Made by a program: the position numbers and the translations under genes. DNA of 64,000 bases from contig JAYGXS010000001.1 in the NCBI GenBank assembly GCA_036362985.1, positions 39,634,154 through 39,698,153 on the forward strand, in the 5' to 3' direction. Source of the DNA: Ligula intestinalis. Lineage: Eukaryota > Platyhelminthes > Cestoda > Diphyllobothriidea > Diphyllobothriidae. This document shows positions 56,264-64,000 of the stretch, one piece after another. A model generated the notes under the pieces. That model did not search any database and was not told the DNA's origin. It saw only the letters and a program-made list of their open reading frames with translations. Each line of letters starts with the position of its first letter. The first letter of the stretch is position 1.

Positions 56264-56401
56264 GAGCAAGAGTTTTATTTGCCTGACGTTTCGGATTCCG
56301 TCGGGAATCCGAAAAGTCAGGCAAATAAAACTCTTGTTCCAGTGATCGCATCTTCGTCTTCTGAACTGCTTCCTGGGACTCGAATATTCGCTACTATTGG
56401 C
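56264..56401 (+). mobile_element. 138-bp PLE insertion with near-perfect palindrome and 12-bp target duplication
   Basis: AACCCACCTCTT occurs at 56252-56263 and 56402-56413. The insert starts with a 33-bp arm (56267-56299) whose inverse (56304-56336) differs at one base, with only four bases between, then continues through TTCCAGTGATCGCATCTTCG to the family end ACTATTGGC. The right arm is the normal PLE tail (GGAATCCGAAAAGTCAGGCA, AATAAAACTCTTG); the left arm is its inversion. Confidence 0.9.
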
Positions 56402-56413
56402 AACCCACCTCTT

Positions 56414-57180
56414 TATGTCAACAATGTGGGCAACCACTCCATCAGTATTTCATTGTAGTTTCGAAAGTAAACCGATCGATTTGTATTGGGACGTCACCTA
56501 TGAGCTGTGTACTTTTAATGTAAATGTTTTATAAGTGTTATAATGCTAGTGATGCTATAATTTTATTGTCCATTTTTTATAAATAAAAGGAATAATTTCA
56601 TTCATCAAGGTAGGTAGCCCTTTTGCTCTTTCAGTGCTAGCTGGTTCAGTCGGGTGGTTTAAAAGCCTGGTTATCGAGAGTTAACGAAATTTTCAAGGTC
56701 TGTTCTACAGCAGTGTCCAAATTAAATAGTGTTCTTATGGAAATGCCATCCGAATTCTGGCAGAAATGCTAATCAGCGGAGTCAAAATCTGGTGCTAGGA
56801 AAAATTCAATTCCCATTCCTGTAGTTTTGCCAATGTCATTTTTGCTGTGGCTTGGTCTATCTTTGTCACACCATAGAATGGAAATCGATCAGTTGAGCAA
56901 TCTAGGCTGTTTTCTGTAAGTTTTGTGCTATATGGTCCAGCTGATTGCAGTGTGCTTCTAGTGTGATCAGTTAGCCGAGTTTCATGAAATCATGCTGGAT
57001 CATACCTGCATCAGACCAACAAACTCTCAACCTCAACGTCTTTTCGAGAATATTGCGCTTTGGGTTGCGTTTTGGTCGACTTTCCTTTTCGAATAATTGT
57101 GCTGAACGTTAATGCTTATCGCATTGGATCAATTTCTCATCAAATTTTGGAATTCAATTCAAAAATCTATCAATAGCATC
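56414..57180. other. No recognisable gene
   Basis: AT-rich DNA without coding signal. Confidence 0.4.
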
Positions 57181-57616
57181 CAATTTAAGTTTACCCAATT
57201 TTGGAAAAACTCGAGGCGTTCGGCGGGATTTGAACCCGCGTATGAGAGAAGGCCTTTACCAAAAGCCAACGCTCTAACCGCCAAGCTACAAACGCTCCAC
57301 CTCGCGCCATGAATTTAATCAGACTTGGGTCGATATTACCCGCCCAACTTTACCGTTCGTACGGAATCCACCAATACGGAAGAGCAAGCTGGCTTTCCAA
57401 GCAGGACTTCCTAAGCAATCATCTCGCATCCACCAGAATGACCACTAAGCGGGTAATATCGATCCAAGTGGGATTAAATTCATGGCGCGAGGTGGGGCAT
57501 TTGTAGCTTAGTGGTTAGAGTGTTGGCTTCCGGTAAAGGCATTCTCTAATACACGGGTTCAAATCCCGCCGAACGCCTTGAGTGTTTTCACAATTGGGTC
57601 AACTCAAATTAAGCAA
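57181..57616. mobile_element. tRNA-derived foldback element, copy 2 (best preserved)
   Basis: Two inverted arms, about 57181-57343 and 57449-57616, around a 105-bp centre. Each arm holds a tRNA-like module (57215-57298 minus; 57496-57577 plus) with A box (TAGCTTAGTGGTTAGAG-type), a perfect T arm (CGGGTTCAAATCCCG) and an acceptor-like pairing near GGCGTTCG. Outside is the tail CACAATTGGGTCAACTCAAA; inside is GGCGCGAGGTGG and CATGAATTTAATC. The whole can fold into one long hairpin. Confidence 0.8.
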
Positions 57617-57787
57617 ATCTGCTTAACCTCCTAATCATAGAATCCAAGCTTCAAAACGTTGTCGTTTCTATTTTTCAGCCAGTGCATGCGGAATCTCTAT
57701 ATCCATATTTCGTGCTCTACTGACTTCATCTGGGTTAGTTAATATTGTTTGCTTGCAAAAACCAAACATCAATGATAATCGTGTAAA

Positions 57788-58040
57788 TTCATTTGACCCA
57801 GTTGTGAAAAATTGGCGGTGGGATTTGAATTCGTGCCATCAAGGAGAAGGCTTTAGTACAGTCAACTGAGTTAGGAAGCCCCACCGGGGCCGTGTGTTTC
57901 ATTATACCTGGATTAATGTACCCGCCCAGCCTACTGCAACGTATGGAATCCACCAATCATGATACAGCCCAAGCCGAGGCCGTCGAGTTCCTCACAAGTG
58001 GCTCAAATGAATTATTAAAATCTGCCAAACCGCCTACCAA
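57788..58040. mobile_element. tRNA-derived foldback element, copy 3
   Basis: The left module on minus (TGTACTAAAGCCTTCTCCTT, AATTCAAATCCCACCGCC, tail CACAACTGGGTCAAATGA) is clear. The centre (AATGTACCCGCCCAGCCTAC, GTATGGAATCCACCAAT) matches the centre of the copy at 57181. The right module is reduced to its tail (CACAAGTGGCTCAAATGAAT). It lies only 170 bp from copy 2. Confidence 0.7.
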
Positions 58041-59611
58041 TTAGTGTATACTTTAAGATTGAGCTGACTCAACTGTGACTTTCAGGCAATAATTATCCAC
58101 CTTTGATTCTGATCGACCACTTGGCTCATTCAGGAGATGAAAATTAGCCAAAGTAAATGCCACAAACCAATCCGATATTGCTTGTTATCCGTATAAACTG
58201 GAAGGCAGGCATCACAAGAAATGTAATTTCAAGGAAAGACGTTCTTTGGGACAGCAGATGACTATATAATTGTACCAGCACGTTTGCAAGTTTAATTGTT
58301 CACTCCTCATCTTCTCACGTCTGACAATGACCTGAGAATCCAGCGTCGAAAATGTACTGAATATAGTTACCTTATGTCCCAAAGAACGACTTTCCTTGAA
58401 ATTGTTTGTTATATAGTAATATAAGAACAAGATGCGCGACTGATATTTCGAGCTCTCTGTGCCCCTTTATTTTCACACACGAATTAATATTTCATAATTA
58501 AGTGAAATTCCACCTTTCCTTTCTTTTAACAAGAATAATAAAAACCACATTTTAATATCTCTAAAGCACAAATTTATTTACAAAGACGAATCCTATATGG
58601 CAGTTTTCTAACAAAAACAAAATAATGACACAGTATAATTACCATATGAAATAAGAAGCTGCCAATTTTGGCCATATACCTTACTAAAAATGTCTAGACT
58701 TGATGGTCCAATAAAAGGCCTGACAACTAGCCGCAGTTCCTTTCATTGTGTGTTGCAGGAAAAGTCTATAATAGGAAACTACAAAGTCACCTTCTTGGAG
58801 CGGCAACTAGGTACGAAATTTTCTCAAGAGGTAGGATCTGCCTTCTCAACTTACAAACCGAGTGGCTCTTGCGCTTGCGTATATTTCTGAAAAGCGCAAT
58901 TTTTCTCCATTCTCGTTTCAACCCATTTGCCCTGAAGAAAATTCACGGAAACTTGGTGAGGCCTGCGGCCCATCAATGGGCGGATGGGGTTCTATGTGCA
59001 AAGTTATGCCAAGTTGCAGGTTTCTTTTCAGCTGGAGTACCCTAGAATAAAGTTATTTTATTGTAAGTCTGTCCATTTACAGTCTTTTTAGTCGGAAGCA
59101 TACTCACGTAACTGCCTTTGCCGTCTTATCTTTTGCCCTGGCTGGGCAGAGAGAATGACGGCATTTCGTTAAATAGAGAGCAGAAATCTCTAAAGGTGTC
59201 CTAGTGCAGTCAAAAGAGCAGCTGTTTACTCACTGGACGTAAATGAGCTTAATTATCTGATGAAACTCAAAAGTGGAGGCAATGAAGGAAGTATTTACAG
59301 CCAGGACCAACAGATGAGCTGAGGCTCCTGCATGTGCGCTATAGAGCTTGAACAAGTCCATAATTCGACTAGCAATAGTAGCCGTAGTAGTAGCCGCAAT
59401 AGTAGTAATATAAGTAGTATTAGGGTCACTGACAATATAAGATGACATGCGATTTGCAAAACATGAAGGGATATCATTCAAGGGTTTTGAACAGTGGAAC
59501 TGTGAACGATTTACTCATAACGTCTTCGAGGAAGTTAAATACACAGTTCTGCAACAGACGAAAGAATGAGCAGTGAAGCATCATGAACCCCCCCCTCCCT
59601 CACCCCCGATA
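58041..59611. other. No recognisable gene; one inverted repeat
   Basis: Contains the inverted repeat at 58225-58403 and otherwise AT-rich DNA with short frames; a degenerate TAG/AAT stretch around 59370-59420. Confidence 0.4.
58225..58403. repeat. 29-bp inverted repeat with 121-bp spacer
   Basis: 58225-58253 and 58375-58403 are inverse copies with one mismatch (AATTTCAAGGAAAG and GTTCTTTGGGACA), with weaker pairing continuing inward through ACTATAT. The spacer includes CCTGAGAATCCAGCGTCGAA followed by AATGTACTGA, which vaguely resembles a PLE tail hairpin. Could be another self-inverted PLE terminus of a different lineage. Confidence 0.6.
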
Positions 59612-59850
59612 GAGTATGGAAACAGGAGCCGCCGTAATAAGGGTGAATTTGCGCTAAATTGTAGGGAAATGAGGATTAGAGTGAGGTTTTAGCACAGAGA
59701 TAGCGTTAAAATTCGGTTAACAGTTAAGGTTTTTATAAGTTTTGGGCTTAAGACACGGGAATGCTTAGCCTTCCTGGAATTCGACTTAAAGCCGTCTGTA
59801 TTACGTAGGGGCGTTCCCATTACAGTGTGCTGCTGGGTGGGGCCATATAC
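59612..59850 (+). mobile_element. MITE with telomere-like internal repeats, copy
   Basis: Left end GTATGGAAACAGGAGCCGCC, subterminal TTTGCGCTAAATTGTAGGG, internal GAGGATTAGAGTGAGGTTTT and GTTAAGGTTTTTATAAG, right end GGGGCGTTCCCATTACAGTG followed by GGGGCCATATAC. Same layout as 44989-45330. Confidence 0.65.
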
Positions 59851-61989
59851 ACGATGCATGAGTAAACATCAAGCACAACCTTTTCAGCCTGCCATCTCCT
59901 GCCTATGAATAGCATTGTTAAAGTTTAGTTTTAATTTCACAAACTTACGGTCATAATGTTAATCTCTAATGCATATTTTGGCGTGGGAGAGAAAAACTGC
60001 GCTCTCATCAACTTTTGTCCTTCTCCGCTTTGTCTTCATCGTCTTCTTCACAATCTGCTTTTCATTCGTCTTCTCATCTCCCCGTCCATTTTTACAGGAG
60101 TTGGTTACTGCTTTAATCCGAACTTACATGGGGAAATTGTTTCATAGTAAGCCCTTTTGTCCATTACAGACAGACTGTCTGGTGTGGATTGCATATGGAC
60201 GCCTGTACAATAGCATCCCACGTTAATTGCTCCTGATAACAATATAGACTGTAGACGCCCTGTAACAATAGCTGCAAACTTTCTAGTACATTGCACTACT
60301 GGTCTCATTAAACGTGAACCGAAATCATGAAATGCGTCTTCGACCAAGAAGGATTACTTAGTTAGGGGTTGAAATATCCTTCATAGTATGGCACAATCCG
60401 GGGACACTTCAGGTATTTCAGGAGGCAAGCTTTCGAATGCACGTCTTTTCGATTGCTTGAAAGAATCGGACTCGGTAGAAAATATCTGCTTAATAAGTAC
60501 GCATTTTTTCCATCTATTTCCGGTGCCCTTATAAAATCAAAAATATGTTTAACGGAAAACTTAAGCATGCATATTCCTTCTTGTGTTCCTTTTGCAGAAA
60601 ATCTTATCTTCTGCACACTTTATACTCAAACGAAGGGCATATTTAGGTTTGAACAACTGGCAATTCTCGAAAATGCTTGAGCCTGCCTTTGCATTTGTGT
60701 TGAGGGTTCTCATACTACAGACTGTAGGCTTTTCATGTGCATTTATTACTTTATACTAACGAGAAGATACCATCTAGTGCTCACAAAATGTTGAGGTGGA
60801 TGTGAACTGTGTTATATATCTAATGGAGGGCATTAATACACGAACAAATACAACGAGGTTTGAATGGTAATTGAATGGTCCAAAAATCTCATAATTAGAA
60901 ACTATTTCGAAACCGAAAGATAGACTTCCACCGAAGAAGACTTGATTGGCTATCAAATGAACACAAAAAAGGATATTTTGGGTATGTTCTCTGTAAAATA
61001 TATTCGATTTTCTGAGGGCGCCTAACATCGACGGAAAAAATACATAGTCATTAAGTCGTCACTTGCTATCGAGTGCAGTTTTTGCAGGCGATCGAAAATA
61101 CGTGCATTCAAAAACAGTAGTCCTGGTATATCTGAAATGACATTGGATTGGGCCGTGCGATGGCGGTCCAACCCCAGTTAAGTAATCCTTCTTAATCGAA
61201 AACAAATTCAAGCATGTTAGTTAAAATTTATTGTGATCAGTCACAGACTGTACTTATGAAAATCCCACTGGATCAAGAATTTGATAAAGCAGGATTGACA
61301 CGTTTTTTCTAGATCTATTGACTTGGAAAAGTCACGTACGATCTATGTCGAATTTTAGTCCATATGCTCACGCATAATTATTGTGACTCTCTGCACACGG
61401 ACTATCGTGACTTAGCCATGTTAGCTTGAGAATCGAGGCTGCAGACCCGATGTAGGGAACCTAGAAGACCTGTTGTTATACTGTCGTTCTGCTTACTGAC
61501 CCAAACTTATAGGCGTACATAATCAGCCCAAACCGAAGGGTTCCAAGTTGGGGCTGAAGTAAGGCTACCGTTCTTAAGCTAATTAACAAAAGCTTTTTTA
61601 AGGGGGGTTACCAACAAAAAACAAGGGTAGGGGGGCGGAATGATCGTTTGCCATCGCCGACTAGTCATAACCACATCACAAGCGGATAGTCGGGCTTCTA
61701 TCCCGAATAGGTTATGTATGGATGATTTTGTTTGGTGTTGTTACATCCTACTCTCATGAATTGACCTTTGTGCCAAAACATTCTCGATCGTGGGAAATAG
61801 TCTGTTCAGTCCAATGCTTGACAAATATATAACTCATCACCCCTTCTCGTTGATTGGATGTATATAAATGCAAAAAACTTTTATGATAGTGCCGATGTAG
61901 GATAAGGGCGTTGGTTAATGGGTTATCGAGGAGTGTTGGACGCGTCCAGAAGCCACCAGTTATTGTAGGGGGTTCAAACTTATAGCGTT
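59851..61989. other. No recognisable gene
   Basis: Frames up to 85 codons with no motifs. AT-rich. Confidence 0.4.
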
Positions 61990-62360
61990 AACCCTAACGG
62001 CTGCGATCTCCTAGGCCCGGTTACTTAGGAGATGAGAGAATTCATGGGGAGGCCAGAATACTAGGAGGAATATATTCTTTATAGAATGAATTGGAGAAGA
62101 GGTAGTAGGAAAATGACTATCAGACGCTCACACAATCGCAAGCCAGTGGACGGCGTCTGAAGTAAGGTCTGATCGGTAGTCGTCAAATGAGGTCCTGTGT
62201 GAGTCGGTGTGTGATTGGCTATTGCAGAGACCAGAAACAGAGAGTCTTCCGAAAGTCCGCTTCAACTTGAACTAGTCACGACAGACGTGCACAAGTGCAT
62301 TTTGTGTTGGGCTAGTCACTACAGGTTCTTACCTGCACCGAGGATATCTCCTGTTAATAT
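61990..62360 (+). repeat. Dispersed repeat D, copy 5
   Basis: CGGCTGCGATCTCCTAGGCC, GGTTACTTAGGAGATGAGAG, AGGCCAGAATACTAGGAGGA, AATGACTATCAGACGCTCAC and AATGAGGTCCTGTGTGAGTC are colinear with the minus strand of 37925-38390, including the GTGCACAAGTGCA word of the 40-bp unit. No PLE tail follows. Confidence 0.7.
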
Positions 62361-63494
62361 CAATTTAGAATGATCCTTGGAATGTGGCTTCGAATGAATG
62401 GGGCGTTTTATTACTGTATTTTGTCAACAAAAACGAATGTATCTTTGAGTTGCAGCCCTGATCAAGATCATGCACATCTCACAACTGCCGTCCGTCTTCC
62501 TGTGAAATCATCATGAACCCAAATTCTCACAAGCAACCTAAGCTTCCGACTACGTGCGGTATGTGTGGTTTACTCAAGTCCCTGAGTAGATATCTGGAAC
62601 CAAAAGACTATAACTTAGCAAGCATCCGTCCAGGCACTTACCCCCCCCCCCACTTTCCTCCCCTCATGCAGCGGTGTACATTATAGGCTGTGCGAGCGAA
62701 AGATTAACTGAAACTAAATGTTTTCGGCCCGTCATATCAGGAGGATTATGTGAACATAAAAATAAATTATCGTAGAAGTAGACAGTACTCATCCAATACT
62801 GTGGAAGGATATCATGCGTCATCCGAGAAAGATAGCTGTAGAGATTCGAGAATTCCTCCAGTTCCATTAATTAGATACTGCCACCCATATTTGCCATTGG
62901 AAGTCAGCTTACAATTGCATGGACCCATTCCACCCGTATATATAATTAGATCTTGCGTTTCTGATATTCAAACGCTCGTGTGTAACAAATCCTGTCGCAA
63001 CCAGTCGCGCTTGAAAAGCAACATATGAGATGACCTGTGAATCGACAAGGTCCATGCACATGGAAGTGGTTCAATCAGTCTGCTGTATGAAAAGGTCAGA
63101 GAATCGCGTCTAAGGCAATATGGCTTCGAGAGAGATTCTGGGACTCCTGGGAGCTCGGTTTGCCGTCTTCATTATATTTTGTACACTTACCCGAACCTCG
63201 AAGATTTTCTGTAATTAAAAAAAACTACCTATATTGAAGCATTATTTTCCCGGAAGAAATTTAAACGAGGCAAAGACAACAAGATTTGCAGGACTTCATG
63301 AGATCATACAACTTCGTGACCTCTTATTTAATTGCATACGCTCATTGCTTATAACATAGAATAAGTTGTTCAATTAAGTATCGATCTAGAAGTCCGAAAC
63401 TTGATAGGTAACCAGAGCATGAGCTGTTGGTATTTGATGCGGGTGTAAATACATTGGGCACACGCAATGGTATTTGGCAACTCGGTCAGCTGAA
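62361..63494. other. No recognisable gene; C run
   Basis: A run of Cs lies at 62641-62652. Short frames only. Confidence 0.4.
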
Positions 63495-63509
63495 CATATG
63501 TAAAAAGTG

Positions 63510-63615
63510 AGAAGAAGAAGAAGAAGAAGACTCGATCGCGAATAAACCTATTGTCCCAGCGGTCGAGTCTTCTTCTTCTCAATTTTATTTCTGGGACACT
63601 GTTCGCTTGCATTGG
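63510..63615 (+). mobile_element. 106-bp PLE tail insertion with 14-15 bp target duplication
   Basis: CATATGTAAAAAGTG (63495-63509) and CATATGTAAAAGTG (63616-63629) flank it. The interior is GAATAAACCTATTGTCCCAG, CTTCTTCTTCTCAATTTTAT, TTCTGGGACACTGTTCGCTT, ending GCATTGGC, the family end. Its left part AGAAGAAGAAGACTCGA is the inverse of TCGAGTCTTCTTCTTC at 63563-63579, so this insertion too begins with an inverted piece of itself. Confidence 0.75.
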
Positions 63616-64000
63616 CATATGTAAAAGTGGCTGCTCAGGGCGGAAAAAAGATATCGAAGAGTTCAATCACAAGGTAAATAAATAACTTGTATATTTAAGG
63701 CCCAAGGGGCCCTTTCATTACAAGATACATGGTGGACACTGGCCATACGGTTGACCCAGGGACTGTATTTAAGGCCGTACTTCGGGCGATGACCGGCCGT
63801 CTCCTGCTGCAATCCGGAGAAGAAAACCAGAACTCTGTAAGCAGCTGGACCACGTGATCAACTGCGCAGTGCCGTGGTAAGGATCAATCAAGGACGTAAC
63901 CCCAGTCCAGCTCCCTTCCGTTCGTCCCCCCCCCTCTCCTGCATGACTGACTACCGTTCCGCGCGTTGCAGTTTCAATCACGCTTGACAGATTTTCACTG
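63616..64000. other. No recognisable gene
   Basis: After the duplicated target, ordinary DNA with a polypyrimidine stretch near 63916-63940. Confidence 0.4.

Noticed and set aside
55926..56345. 139-codon frame on the plus strand
   Set aside because: Its last third is the palindromic PLE insertion; the remainder has no recognised motif.
57215..57577. Functional tRNA genes
   Set aside because: T arm and boxes are good, but the anticodon stem cannot form in either module and copies occur as inverted dimers with a shared tail.
1..64000. CRISPR arrays, bacterial operons, rRNA, host protein-coding genes
   Set aside because: No regularly spaced repeats, no rRNA similarity that I can recognise, no exon-like conserved peptides outside mobile elements. 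Short host exons could still be missed by eye.

Overview
The window looks like intergenic or intronic DNA from a repeat-rich animal genome. The mix of Penelope-like elements with GIY-YIG endonuclease domains, mariner-type transposons, tRNA-derived short repeats and degenerate minisatellites fits a flatworm, perhaps a pseudophyllidean tapeworm. That assignment is an inference. I found no host gene I could support: every coding signal I recognise belongs to a mobile element, and only one (the transposase at 53243-54271) has a long open frame.

Layout. 1-5.9 kb: a TTTAG-rich tail, a 412-bp Tigger-like MITE, two copies of a TTAG-tailed repeat and a tRNA-derived foldback. 5.9-7.4 kb: a mariner copy with a broken transposase. 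11-12.1 kb: a Penelope (PLE) insertion with target-site duplications and an inverted copy of its own 3' end. 13.9-15.5 kb: a 247-bp direct duplication around an AGT microsatellite. 15.8-17.1 kb: a PLE remnant between direct repeats. 18.6-20.4 kb: another PLE with RT and GIY-YIG remnants, split by about 400 bp of foreign sequence. 22.4-23.7 kb: a dispersed repeat carrying a 373-bp insertion that contains a complete type I hammerhead ribozyme between 47-bp inverted repeats. 25.6-34.1 kb: dispersed repeats, a telomere-like MITE, a LINE RT scrap, a SINE and a 1.1-kb relative of the Tigger-like MITE. 34.8-35.2 kb: assembly gap. 35.9-38.8 kb: PLE tails and a SINE. 41.5-42.5 kb: a PLE insertion with long inverted arms and target-site duplications. 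44.7-45.3 kb: a SINE and the best telomere-like MITE. 48.3-49.5 kb: a TTC microsatellite and a PLE 3' region. 50.5 kb and 57.2-58.0 kb: tRNA-derived foldbacks. 51.1-51.8 kb: the second copy of the 22.4-kb repeat, without the ribozyme insertion. 53.0-54.5 kb: the second mariner, with a nearly intact transposase. 56.3 and 63.5 kb: two short PLE insertions with clear target-site duplications.

How the parts relate. Penelope-like elements dominate, with at least four lineages by GIY-YIG sequence. Four insertions have 10-15 bp flanking duplications. In three of them the 5' end is an inverted copy of the element's own 3' end, so the inserted DNA is a hairpin; the fourth, at 63.5 kb, shows only a shorter inverted repeat. 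The ribozyme unit at 23.4 kb has a similar hairpin form, and hammerheads are known from PLEs, so it is probably a PLE terminal fragment. The strongest points are the hammerhead with its empty-site comparison, the set of self-inverted PLE insertions, the foldback tRNA repeats, and the intact DD37D transposase.
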